Positions 51,896-61,113 of a DNA stretch of 64,000 nucleotides are shown here, piece after piece. Numbering within the stretch: position 1 is the stretch's first letter; the number at the start of each line of letters is the position of its first letter. The position numbers were made by a program, and so were the translations under genes. Under the pieces are notes generated by a model. That model saw only the letters and a program-made list of their open reading frames with translations. It did no database searches and had not been told where the DNA came from. This DNA comes from Oscillospiraceae bacterium (GTDB lineage: Bacteria; Bacillota; Clostridia; Oscillospirales; Ruminococcaceae), in NCBI GenBank assembly GCA_017427265.1, contig JAFRTG010000009.1:1-64000 (forward strand). The letters run 5' to 3'.

Positions 51896-53103
51896 TGATG
51901 AAAATTGTGCAGCATCTGTATCACGCAATCCTGAATGAAAATTTCCTGTCATATGTGATTCAGAGCATTATAATCTGCTCGCTGACGATGAGTTTCATCG
52001 CGGCATTCGTGCTCCTGATCTCCCGCCATATGAAGAACCGGCAGTCCGCCGCAGGACGCTGCCTGCTCTGGTGGGTAATCGGTTTTGGCTTCCTGATTCC
52101 GTGCAAGCCGCATCCGGCGGGCTCTATCACCGTCATCAGCGCAGACGGACTCCATGATTCACCTACTTTGGCGGATATGATCGCATACCGTCTGCACAGC
52201 CGCTGCGATCTGAGCAAAGAATTCTTTGTTCTGCTGTTCTGCGTCTGGTTGATCGGTGCCGTCGTATACGGTACTGTGACACTGAACCGTCAGGAGCAGT
52301 TCAGACGGGACATCAAACGGCTGCACAGACCCGCAGATATGCACACGCAGGCGCTCGCAGACCTGCTCTGCGATACGCTCAGCATCAGACGGCACATCCC
52401 GGTTTATACGGTTCCGGTGATTGAAACGCCCATGCTGAGCGGATTGCTGCGCCCCTGCATTCTGCTGCCGGAGCAGGAATATGACAGCGAAGAGCTGCGG
52501 CTGATCCTGAAGCATGAGCTCTGCCATTACTGCCGCGACGATCTGCTCTGCAAGCTGCTGTGGATCGGCTGCCGGACAGTTCACTGGTTCAATCCGTTTC
52601 TGCCGCTGCTGATGCAGCAGATGGAGCAGGACTGCGAGCTCGCCTGCGATGAAGCCGTCATGGAGAACGAACCGTCTGATTCCGCGAACATTTACTGCAA
52701 GGCGATTCTGCACACGGCCATGCGCCGCACCGCCGGCAAAAGAACAGATACAGTGCTTGCAACGGGCTTTTCATGCAGCAAGGAGATTCTGCGTTCCCGT
52801 CTGCAGGCAATCCTTTCCGGTGTCCGAAAGCGCTGCTGCCCGGCTGTTGCGGCTGTCGCGCTGATCCTCACGCTCCTGACAGGCAGCCTTCTCGCATATG
52901 AGGTATTCGATACCATGCCGTCGCTTGCGCCGCACAACACGTTCATATCGACCGCCGCTGCGTCCGTACCGGTTCCGGAAAACCCTGCCGAACCGCAAAC
53001 GACGCTGCCGCCTCCTGAATATCTCACGGAGCAGAATATCCCCGCAGTTGAAGAGATGCCGGATGCGGTCCATACGCAGCCGCAGATCATTCCGCTCCCG
53101 TAA
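51892..53103 (+). CDS. BlaR1/MecR1-like M56 zinc metalloprotease sensor
   Basis: 403 residues with four membrane helices and a cytoplasmic M56 peptidase domain. LKHELCHYCRDDLLCKLLWI has the HEXXH zinc site, and ELACDEAVMENEPSDSANIY carries the third ligand Glu. The extracellular C-terminal part is short (~80 residues, Pro/Thr-rich) and lacks the penicillin-binding domain of true BlaR1, so the signal is unknown. It overlaps blaI by 4 nt. No beta-lactamase is adjacent. Confidence 0.88.
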   Translation: MMMKIVQHLYHAILNENFLSYVIQSIIICSLTMSFIAAFVLLISRHMKNRQSAAGRCLLWWVIGFGFLIPCKPHPAGSITVISADGLHDSPTLADMIAYRLHSRCDLSKEFFVLLFCVWLIGAVVYGTVTLNRQEQFRRDIKRLHRPADMHTQALADLLCDTLSIRRHIPVYTVPVIETPMLSGLLRPCILLPEQEYDSEELRLILKHELCHYCRDDLLCKLLWIGCRTVHWFNPFLPLLMQQMEQDCELACDEAVMENEPSDSANIYCKAILHTAMRRTAGKRTDTVLATGFSCSKEILRSRLQAILSGVRKRCCPAVAAVALILTLLTGSLLAYEVFDTMPSLAPHNTFISTAAASVPVPENPAEPQTTLPPPEYLTEQNIPAVEEMPDAVHTQPQIIPLP

Positions 53104-53108
53104 ACACC

Positions 53109-53140
53109 AAACCGGACAGCAGACATGTGCTGTCCGGTTT
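53109..53140 (+). terminator. Terminator of blaI-blaR1
   Basis: An 11-bp stem AACCGGACAGC/GCTGTCCGGTT followed by TTTC. Confidence 0.9.
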
Positions 53141-53211
53141 TTCATTCAGCGGGGACAGAGCATTTCATCCACACCAGAGCTTTTTTTGCGCTCCGGAATC
53201 ATTCCGCACGC

Positions 53212-53240
53212 TTGTATTTTGTCTCCGTGTGTGATATAAT
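53212..53240 (+). promoter_or_regulatory. Promoter of XRE regulator
   Basis: TTGTAT, 17-nt spacer, TATAAT; the leader is ~190 nt without an evident structure. Confidence 0.65.
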
Positions 53241-53436
53241 GGTTCATGCGCTGCGATGAAATCGCACCGAACGGCAATCGGCAAATTGCTGCGATTGCGT
53301 ATCGTTTACAGCGCACTCTATGTGATATTTACACAAGACATGCCGTGTCCGGAGCCGAAAAAGCGGCATTTCTCACTTTGTGTCGTGGACTTTGGCGGGA
53401 AAAAGCAGTATGCTTGTAATGAAAGGAGGCAGCAGA

Positions 53437-54012
53437 ATGGATCAGATCAAGATCGGTCAATTTCTGAAAGAGCTGCGAAAGGAAAAGGCGCTGACGCAGG
53501 AACAGCTGGCAGAGCATTTCGGCGTATCGGGCAGAACTGTAAGCCGCTGGGAAAACGGCAACAATATGCCGGATATCAGCATTCTGATTGAGCTTGCGGA
53601 TTATTACAGTGTTGACATCCGCGAGCTGATCGACGGAGAAAGGAAAAGTGAGGATATGGATATGCAAACAAAAGAGATTGTCGAAAAGGTTGTTGACTAT
53701 ACGACCGAGGACAAGGAACAGGTCATCAAACAGACGCTGCACGAGTCGATTGCAGGTATCATAACGCTGGCAACGGGCATTATACTTGCCTTGTTTTACA
53801 CAGGGAGCAATACCGTGGTCATCAACATCCGGGACATGTGCTTCTCCTTAACAGCAGTGGCGCTGTTCTCAATTTTTCTGTACTCCAGCGGCAAGGCTGC
53901 GGAGATGAAAAAGAATAAACGCAAGCAGAAAATCTTTTTCATTACAATGATTGCAGGACTCATTCTGATCGGGTTTATCATCACAGTGCTGACATGCACA
54001 TTCAGCGCATGA
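53437..54012 (+). CDS. XRE-family regulator with membrane segments
   Basis: 191 residues from the ATG behind AAAGGAGG. HTH at residues ~6-60 (LRKEKALTQEQLAEHFGVSG then RTVSRWENG), a linker, then three membrane helices (IITLATGIILALFYT, CFSLTAVALFSIFLYSS, FFITMIAGLILIGFIITVLT). A membrane-tethered regulator of this kind probably senses envelope state; no target gene is adjacent. Confidence 0.85.
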   Translation: MDQIKIGQFLKELRKEKALTQEQLAEHFGVSGRTVSRWENGNNMPDISILIELADYYSVDIRELIDGERKSEDMDMQTKEIVEKVVDYTTEDKEQVIKQTLHESIAGIITLATGIILALFYTGSNTVVINIRDMCFSLTAVALFSIFLYSSGKAAEMKKNKRKQKIFFITMIAGLILIGFIITVLTCTFSA

Positions 54013-54053
54013 AATACGGCGCATTCCCCTGCCGGCCGGATGCTTGCATACTG

Positions 54054-54089
54054 AAAAAGGCTGAGCTGCCGGAAGCGTTCAGCCTTTTT
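54054..54089 (+). terminator. Terminator of XRE regulator
   Basis: An 11-bp stem AAAAAGGCTGA with its complement around a 14-nt loop, ending in CTTTTTG. Confidence 0.88.
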
Positions 54090-54104
54090 GATTGTATACA
54101 GAAA

Positions 54105-54136
54105 ACAGGCCGCAAACTGTTCCGTTTACGACCTGT
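54105..54136 (-). terminator. Former terminator of the target tRNA
   Basis: On the minus strand a 13-bp stem ACAGGTCGTAAAC with GTTTGCGGCCTGT (two G-U pairs) is followed by TTTTCTG. It lies 10 bp past the tRNA 3' fragment, as expected if it belonged to the tRNA gene before integration. Confidence 0.75.
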
Positions 54137-54146
54137 CTCATAAAAA

Positions 54147-54170
54147 TGGTCGAGGTGACAGGACTTGAAC
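54147..54170 (-). repeat. tRNA 3' fragment: attachment site of element
   Basis: Read on the minus strand the 24 bp are the T-loop (TTCAAGT), 3' T-stem, 3' acceptor strand CACCTCG, A73 and CCA of a tRNA. G72 and A73 fit tRNA-Pro. No 5' half follows to the right; element DNA with an integrase does. This is the att duplicate left when an element inserts into a tRNA 3' end. The intact tRNA should lie at the far end, beyond the window. Confidence 0.8.
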
Positions 54171-54265
54171 AAAATCTACCTATCACGAGTCAAACGATCC
54201 GCCTATTTGTTACAGTCAAACAGTATTATTTTATCATACATCAAGTGGAATGTCAAGATTATTTC

Positions 54266-54320
54266 AAAAAAAAGCATCCATATCAACCTGAAGCATTTGG
54301 ATTGGTATGGATGCTTTTTT
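54266..54320. terminator. Bidirectional terminator-like inverted repeat
   Basis: AAAAAAGCATCCATA and its complement, 25 nt apart, lie between the attachment site and the integrase gene. A- and T-runs on both sides insulate the element from host transcripts. Confidence 0.65.
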
Positions 54321-54380
54321 GGTCACTATGCTATAATATATGTGTCCATTGGACTACTATATATAAAAAGGAGCATACAG

Positions 54381-55010
54381 ATGCCGTTAAAACAACCTGA
54401 AAACGATCCCACATTCGATGTTCTTGCATACATGCGTTCGCTTTCCCCTATTCCGGACGGAAAGTACGAGTGTGCAACAGTTGCCGACTGGACTGTCTGC
54501 TGGTTACTCCATTATTGTTCCGGAATTAAAGAGTCCACAAAAATGGAGTACGAAAAGATCGTTCAGCAGCATATCAATCGCGTTCTCGGAAAAGTTCTTC
54601 TGACGGAATTATCACACGAGGATGTTCAGCTGTTTATCAACAGCCTGAATATGGGAATCGGTATCGACAATAAGTTAAGCCCGAAAAGCATTAAAAACAT
54701 TCATGGGACACTCCATATTTGCCTGAAAGTCGCTGTGGATTTCGGATATATCAATGCGAATCCAGCGGACAAGATCATTCTGCCGAAGAAAACCACTCCG
54801 GAGATTGTTCACCTTGAACCGGAGATTCTGCATGACTTCTTCGGTGCAATCAAGAATCATCCTAAGCGGCTTCTGTTTATTGTTTCTATTTTTACCGGAA
54901 TGCGCGAAGGTGAGATCATCGCTTTCACATGGGACTGCGTTCGGTTCGATACCGGCGATATTTACCTCTATCGCCAGCTTTCTCAAAATGTATATGGTTC
55001 GTTTTTCTGT
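54381..55010 (+). pseudogene. Tyrosine integrase, 5' part only
   Basis: The ATG follows AAAAGGAG. About 210 residues match the N-terminal and first catalytic part of a phage-type tyrosine recombinase: a core-binding domain (VADWTVCWLLHYCSGIKEST, INRVLGKVLLTELSHEDVQL), then the catalytic-domain start with the box I arginine TGMREGEIIAFTWDC. Reading is then lost in a group II intron, and box II (HxxR) and the nucleophile Tyr never appear, even past the intron. In a full element it would catalyse integration at the tRNA. As sequenced it is non-functional. The exact 3' end depends on the intron boundary, which I could not fix. Confidence 0.82.
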
Positions 55011-57382
55011 ATACATCTCATCGGTTGAAATACCATTGAGGACTTTGAAGAACTGTAATTCAAATCAAAGTCAGATTCTCTCGGTGTACGGCAGCAGCCT
55101 AAGGGCTTCACAAATAGGATAGAGATTTAGGAACGTTTGAGAGCCTGTTATCGGAGTTTTACAGAACGCTGAAGGTAACAGGAAGTCAGCCGTCCCATAG
55201 TAGTCTGAGGTTGGGAAAGCCAACCACAAAGAGCTGAAATGCTCTGCGGCGAAGGGGACGAGTCAGATTAATGATAAATTTCACGAATTGAGAACAAATA
55301 ACTCCCTGAAATATTGGGTGACGAACTATGGGGTGATACCTTATACATCTAAACGTCATGTTCTCGGACGAAAGCGACCTAAAAAGATGTCAGGATTATC
55401 TTTACCAAAAGAGCCTTGACAATGTCACTTTCACAGGATTGATTGAAGCAATGTGTAACGAGGTTACGATTGTAACAGCAATTCATGACATCAAATCCAA
55501 TCACGGCAGTAAAACGCCGGGAGTGGATGGTAGAAACATCAACCAATATCTGCAAATGGGCAAAGATGAATTAATTGCACTGATTCAGTCCAGATTTCAC
55601 AGTTATAAACCCAAACCTGCAAGACGCGAATATATCGCCAAAGCAAACGGAAAATTGCGTCCGTTAGGCATACCGACTATGCTTGACAGGATCATACAGC
55701 AATGTATGAAAATCATACTGGAACCGATATGCGAAGCAAAGTTTTACCCGCACAGCTACGGTTTCAGACCGTACAGGGCGCAGAAACATGCAATCAGAGA
55801 CATCGTAAATGTTATCAATGCAACAGGCATCCGGAAAGATAAGGCGGTATGGGCGATTGAGGGCGACATTAAAGGATACTTTGATACGATCAATCACAGG
55901 ATTCTGATGCGGAAGCTCTGGAAAATAGGAATCCATGATAAACGGGTTCTGAAAATCATAAGCCAGATGCTGAAAGCGGGATATATTGAACACGGATTGT
56001 ATCATATGACTACAACAGGAACCCCGCAGGGCGGCATATTATCGCCGCTGCTTGCAAATGTATATCTGAATGATTTTGACTGGTATGTAGGCAGAAAATA
56101 TCTGGAACCGCATAGAAAATGCCTGCGTAAAAGTAATGACACAAGAAGACTGAAAGCACACGGCGCAACACCAAAGTATAATTTCAGATATGCAGATGAT
56201 TGGGTAATACTGACGACATCAAAGGAAGAAGCCGAAAGGCTGAAACGTGAATTGACCAAATACTTCAAATACCAGCTAAAGCTTGAATTGTCGCAGGAAA
56301 AAACATATGTCACAGACCTGCGCGACAAAGGCATCCGATTTCTCGGATTTGTAGTGAAAGCGGAGCGGAAACGGAAAACACCGAATCCGAAATCATGGAC
56401 TGACAATCTTGTCGGAAAACCGTACCCAGACCTTGAAAGGCTAAAGCGGAAAACAGATAAAATTAAGGAAGCGATCAGGACAATCCAAACGTATGAAGCA
56501 CCTACTTCCAGAGCGGCAAAGATACAGGAAATCAATTCCATGATAATGGGAATTGCACAGTATTTACAGCCGTCTATCTGTTCGCACGCTTATAACATCA
56601 TAGACAGGAAAGTCAATAATACTGCATTTGCGGTATGGAAAAGAATGTACCCGCACAGCTACAATCAAATGCAGATTCCGCTGCAAAACCTTTGTAATCT
56701 CCCGCACAGACATCAGGGATATACAAGTACGACATTTGCGATCAGGGTTGAGGGGTTCTGGTTCGGTCTGACCTACGCATTCATCACGCACAGCAAGTAT
56801 GAGACCAAGCCTTTCGATCAGAAAACAACACCCTATACCGAAGACGGCAGAAAACGATATTTACAGCAATGTAAGAATAACAAGCGCCTACCATGCAACA
56901 GACCTTCAATTAACAATGCAATGACGCTTGCTTTTACGCCTTATGTAAAAGGGAAATTCTGGAAGCAGAATTTCGAGTATTACATGAATCGGGAGTATGC
57001 TTTTAATCGGGACAAAGGCAAATGTAAATGCTGTGGGAAATATTTGAGCGGAGATGCAGACGGACATTGTCATCACGTTGACAGAAAATTGCCGCTGGAC
57101 AGAATCAATAAAGTGCAGAATCTGGCATGGGTCTGTGTTGAATGTCATCATATGATTCATAACAGCCCGATTTCCAATGTTGATGTTAAGACAGAACGAA
57201 AAATCATGAAATATCGTGCAAAACTCAAAAAGTGAAATTTATCGCAGGCTGTATATCGTGAGAGTACAGCTTTGTTGAGAGAAAAGTAAGTTAATCTGAT
57301 GGAACGCTGTGTGCGGTGAAAGCTGCATGCACAGTGTGAGGTGGGGGAAAACCCGGAGATTGTCTCAAAGGGTTACCTATCA
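55000..57382 (+). mobile_element. Group II intron with complete RT and domain V
   Basis: About 2.4 kb. The 5' ~350 nt are structured RNA without ORF (segments such as GGAAGTCAGCCGTCCCATAG are typical of domain I). The RT gene follows, then domain V (ACGCTGTGTGCGG-TGAAAG-CTGCATGCACAGTGT). The tail GGGTTACCTATCAC is the usual domain VI/3' end. The 3' splice site is close to 57382; the 5' end is uncertain between about 54980 and 55060 because no clear GTGCG is seen. It is inserted in the same orientation as the interrupted genes. Confidence 0.85.
55358..57235 (+). CDS. Group II intron reverse transcriptase/maturase (LtrA-like)
   Basis: 625 residues, complete. RT motifs: KTPGVDG, RPLGIPTMLDRIIQQCMKII, SYGFRPYR, WAIEGDIKGYFDTINH, TGTPQGGILSPLLANVYLND and the catalytic YADDW. 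A maturase X domain follows (residues ~380-500), then a C-terminal HNH endonuclease with CKCCGKYL, HCHHVDRKLPLDR and CVECHHMIH. It splices the intron and copies it into new DNA sites. All catalytic residues are present, so the intron may still move. Confidence 0.95.
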   Translation: MFSDESDLKRCQDYLYQKSLDNVTFTGLIEAMCNEVTIVTAIHDIKSNHGSKTPGVDGRNINQYLQMGKDELIALIQSRFHSYKPKPARREYIAKANGKLRPLGIPTMLDRIIQQCMKIILEPICEAKFYPHSYGFRPYRAQKHAIRDIVNVINATGIRKDKAVWAIEGDIKGYFDTINHRILMRKLWKIGIHDKRVLKIISQMLKAGYIEHGLYHMTTTGTPQGGILSPLLANVYLNDFDWYVGRKYLEPHRKCLRKSNDTRRLKAHGATPKYNFRYADDWVILTTSKEEAERLKRELTKYFKYQLKLELSQEKTYVTDLRDKGIRFLGFVVKAERKRKTPNPKSWTDNLVGKPYPDLERLKRKTDKIKEAIRTIQTYEAPTSRAAKIQEINSMIMGIAQYLQPSICSHAYNIIDRKVNNTAFAVWKRMYPHSYNQMQIPLQNLCNLPHRHQGYTSTTFAIRVEGFWFGLTYAFITHSKYETKPFDQKTTPYTEDGRKRYLQQCKNNKRLPCNRPSINNAMTLAFTPYVKGKFWKQNFEYYMNREYAFNRDKGKCKCCGKYLSGDADGHCHHVDRKLPLDRINKVQNLAWVCVECHHMIHNSPISNVDVKTERKIMKYRAKLKK

Positions 57383-57383
57383 C

Positions 57384-59395
57384 CATGCTTCGTCACGACA
57401 AAAATGACAAATGTTTCCGGTGTTACGACAAAGGCATCCGGCATTGCAGATGACATGCAGATGAAGTGCGATTACTTCAACGAGGAACTCGGTGACGGTC
57501 ATATTCTTTTTAGTACCGGCACACCGGTATCGAACTCGATGACAGAACTCTATGTCATGACAAGATACCTTCGCTCCGATCTGCTTGCGATGACCGGCAC
57601 AGAACGATTTGACGATTGGGCAGCGACATTCGGAAATGTGACGCAAAAGAACAAGATGAATCAAGCAGGACAGATGCAGCTCAAGACGAGTTTCAGCTCG
57701 TTCAAGAATATGCCGGAACTCATGCAGATGTATAAAGAGTTTGCCGATCTGGTATCTGCTGACAAACTTGCTGAAACGACCAAGCGTCCGGATCTGATTA
57801 CCGGTCAGCCGCAGATCATCGCTGTGGAAGCATCGCCGGAACAGAAAGCATATGTCGAACAGCTTGCTGAAAGGTCGCTTGCTTGCCAGAACGGTTTTGT
57901 CGATCCGCATACAGACAATCCGTTGAAGATCACACATGAAGCGAGATTGGTCGGACTCGGCAACCGTGCAATCGCAGCATTGTACCGGCAGAAGGACGGC
58001 GAAAAAGGCGAACTCCCTGACGGGTTTATCGAAGATCATGACAGCAAGATTGATGCCTGCCTTGAAAATGTCAAGAAGCTCTATGACAAGACCGCGCCTG
58101 AAAGCGGTGTCCAGATTATCTTCTCGGATATCGCTGTCAATGATGACAAGGGTAACTTCTCCGCTTATAAGTACATGCGTGATAAGCTGGTCGCTATGGG
58201 TATCCCGGAAAAGGAAATCGTCTTTGCTCCGAAGGCAAGTGCAAGAAACCGTGAAGATATTTTCCGTGACATTAACGAAGGAAGATACCGCGTGGTAATT
58301 GCTTCAACCAGTACGCTCGGCACCGGCGCGAACATTCAGAAGAAACTTTACGCGCTCCACAATTTCGACATTCCGTGGAAGCCAAGCGACTTTGAACAAA
58401 GACAAGGAAGAATCCTGCGGCAAGGCAACAGCTATGATGCAGTTGAGATTTTCAACTACGTTACAAAAGGAACACTTGACAGCTTCCTCTATCAGATCGT
58501 GACAGACAAGGCACGTTATATCGCGCAGCTCTGGAACGATGAATGCCCGGCTCGTATCATGGAAGACTGTGACGAAACTGTACTTACTTACGGTCACTTC
58601 CAAGCAGTCGCACAGGATAATCCCGATCTGCTGCATCATCTGGAATTGCAGAATAAGGTTGATGAGCTGAAACTCCTGCGCAGCGAATATCGCAAAGAAA
58701 CTTCTACGCTTCAGCGCAGAGTGGCGCAGATTCCGGATTTGCTTGAACAGACAAAGCAGAGAATCGAAGCAACGAAAAAGGATATTGACAGCGTTTCTGC
58801 AATGCGTGACAAGCAGACCGGAAAGATCAGCGAACTGTCCGTCCGGAAAAATGCCGGTCACGGAGAGGTTATACGCGACCACGGCGAAATCAATAAATAC
58901 CTGCTTTCCAAGATTCAGAGCAAGGCAAAGGCTCCGTTCGATGAACAGCCCGGTTTCACGATTGGGAACTTTACTGTTACAGTTCAGAGCAGTCACAGGT
59001 ATGCCGGAGAATTTGAATTTGTCATCAAGGGCGAATGGGACAAGGTGTATTATGTGGATGCTGCCAATGACGAAAAAGCTGATAACTGCCGCCGCATCTC
59101 CAATTTCTTCGATACCGGTTTGGAGAAAGAGTTGGCTAGAGCAGAGCAGAAAATCGAAGACCTTAACATGGAACAGAAGCAATCGCAGGAGCGCATCGAC
59201 AAGCCGTTCCCGGCACAGGACGAGCTGGATGAAGCAGAACAGGAACTCGCAGATCTGGACATTAAGCTGACGCAGAACGGACTTTTGACAGATGGCGCAG
59301 AATATGCAAACGGCGAGGAAGGCAACGACCAGACTTTCATTCCCGATAATGACGAAGACGAGGAAGATACCTATTTCGCTGACCATTCATTATAA
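57384..59395 (+). pseudogene. SNF2-type helicase of mobile element, C-terminal part only
   Basis: The 3' exon of the intron reads ~670 residues of the second helicase lobe of the very large methylase-helicase proteins common on clostridial integrative elements. Examples: HILFSTGTPVSNSMTELYVM, VFAPKASARNREDIF, IASTSTLGTGANIQKKLYAL and the Arg-finger motif FEQRQGRILRQGNSYDAVEI. A C-terminal coiled coil follows. The N-terminal lobe and methylase part are absent; the upstream exon is an integrase. It cannot therefore be expressed as a normal protein, even after splicing. Confidence 0.85.
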
Positions 59396-59466
59396 GACGT
59401 AATAACAGATTGAAGCTGCCCTTTTCGGAAGGGGAGGGCAGCTTCTTTCAAAAAGGAGGATAGAAA

Positions 59467-60492
59467 ATGACGAACGATGAAATTATTGAGAGTGCCAGAC
59501 GTAAAAATCTGGTCGAGTATTTTCAAGCCTGTGGCTATACGTTACAGAAAAAAGGAACTGAGTTTTATGTCAACGAGATCAAAGGTCTGACAATCAACCC
59601 GAACAGCAATGCATGGTATCACCATTACCAGCGAGCTGGCGGCTACAACGCGATTGATTGTCTTTGCAAAGTATTCGACATGGACTTCAAAGAAGCTGTC
59701 CATGCTTTGACCGGAGAATATTTGCAGTCCGGCAAGCAGAGTCAGCAGACCGGTTGGTTTAAGAAAAAGAACACACAGGCAGCTTCGCCGCAGCAAACAC
59801 CGACAGAACCGGTGAAGCAAAAGAAGGAAATTGAGATGCCGGAGAAAGCAGCAGCGAATGCTCCGCTGTTTGCTTACCTTCACAAGACCAGAGGGATTCC
59901 GTATGATGTTATAAAAGAGTTCACAGATTCCGGATTGCTCTATCAGACGAATAAAAAATTCGGAAATGGCTTCAAGGCTAATGCTGTTTTCGTTCATCGG
60001 GATCGTGAAGGCACTCTTGTCGGCGGTGAGCTGCAAGGTCTTGATCCGGTTTATCGGTTCAAGGGAATGGTTGCCGGAACCGGTGATACCGCTTTTCAGT
60101 TTGTGCCTGTTCCTGCAAAGGACGGCAAACTGAAACGGGCATATATCTTTGAGAGTTCAATCGACCTGATGAGTTTTTATACCATGTTCCGTAAGGAACT
60201 GAAACTTGAAGGGACAGCATTTATTTCTCTCGCCGGACTGAAACCGACTGTACCAAAGCATCTGCAAGCTGAGGGAGTCGAAATCATTTCCTGTGTTGAC
60301 AATGACACAGCCGGTCAGAATTTTGAGGTCGATAACGGATTCAGGAGATCAGATTTCGTGAAGGAGCATCTCGACGTAAAAGGTTTGAAAGACTGGAACG
60401 ATCTTCTTCGGTATCCTGATGTTAAGCCTGAACCGGCTCGGACTATTACACCTGTCAATGAACAATATGCAGTAAGGAGTATGATGCACTGA
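59467..60492 (+). CDS. Toprim-domain protein (DUF3991-like), element-borne
   Basis: 341 residues. An N-terminal ~95-residue zinc-finger-like CHC2/DUF3991 part (SNAWYHHYQRAGGYNAIDCL, with the primase-type cysteines mostly lost) is followed by a linker and a toprim domain. The toprim core has the Glu in YIFESSIDLMSFY and the Asp pair in IISCVDNDTAGQNFEVD. Such proteins act with the methylase-helicase in DNA processing of integrative elements. AAAGGAGG precedes the ATG. Confidence 0.82.
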   Translation: MTNDEIIESARRKNLVEYFQACGYTLQKKGTEFYVNEIKGLTINPNSNAWYHHYQRAGGYNAIDCLCKVFDMDFKEAVHALTGEYLQSGKQSQQTGWFKKKNTQAASPQQTPTEPVKQKKEIEMPEKAAANAPLFAYLHKTRGIPYDVIKEFTDSGLLYQTNKKFGNGFKANAVFVHRDREGTLVGGELQGLDPVYRFKGMVAGTGDTAFQFVPVPAKDGKLKRAYIFESSIDLMSFYTMFRKELKLEGTAFISLAGLKPTVPKHLQAEGVEIISCVDNDTAGQNFEVDNGFRRSDFVKEHLDVKGLKDWNDLLRYPDVKPEPARTITPVNEQYAVRSMMH

Positions 60493-60809
60493 TGGATAAG
60501 ACCAATGAACCGAAGCCCAAGAAGAATGATCCGGTGATTCATGTTTCCCTTCATGAAGATGAACTGAAAGCACTTCTTTCGATTCTAAATCTCTTTAAGG
60601 AAGAAGATATATCGGAGCCACGAAAAGACGGAAAGCAAGCAGAAAAAATAATGGACGTTATCTTCAAATACAGAAAAGCATATAAGAGGAGTGACGGAAC
60701 GCACTACACGATATGCTTTTTTGAATCGCAAGCGGCAGCAATGATGAAGTTCTTTGCAAAGACTGTCCGAATGATAAAGCCGCTGAACGATAACAGTAAC
60801 GAAACGTAA
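60492..60809 (+). CDS. Hypothetical 105-residue element protein
   Basis: Coupled to the toprim gene by a TGATG overlap. Charged, no signal peptide, no known motif; a middle helix-turn segment (DGKQAEKIMDVIFKYRKAYK) precedes a final hydrophobic strand. Small proteins here in related elements are also uncharacterised. Confidence 0.6.
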   Translation: MDKTNEPKPKKNDPVIHVSLHEDELKALLSILNLFKEEDISEPRKDGKQAEKIMDVIFKYRKAYKRSDGTHYTICFFESQAAAMMKFFAKTVRMIKPLNDNSNET

Positions 60810-60819
60810 AAAAGTCAAG

Positions 60820-61070
60820 GGTTTGGGATTATCCCAATCTGCGGAGCAGACCGGAAGTTCCGTATTCATGATTTCTGATATAAAATCCGAGAAATCTGAA
60901 ATGGGTACGGAACTTCCAAAGCCGTCAAGGTCGCAGACTTTGCACATAGCTGGGTGTATACCCGGCGGTCTGTTTTGTATATCGCGTGAAACAGCGACGT
61001 ACAAAACAGAAAATGTGTTACCTCTCTCTTTCCAAAGTGTACGAAGTACGCTTGGAATAGAGAGAAAACG
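60820..61070. other. Candidate oriT with nested inverted repeats
   Basis: A 12-bp perfect inverted repeat GGAAGTTCCGTA (60853-60864 and 60906-60917) encloses a second one, GATTTC/GAAATC. Next come a GGGTGTATACCC palindrome (60951-60962) and an imperfect repeat at 61022-61064. No long ORF crosses it with a proper start. Position directly upstream of the relaxase genes fits an origin of transfer. Confidence 0.5.
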
Positions 61071-61113
61071 AACAAAACCGACTGCCAAACTGAAAAAAGA
61101 AAGAGGAACGACT

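Noticed and set aside
55000-57382. Retron or diversity-generating RT
   Set aside because: The RT has maturase and HNH domains and is followed by a domain V hairpin, so it is a group II intron.
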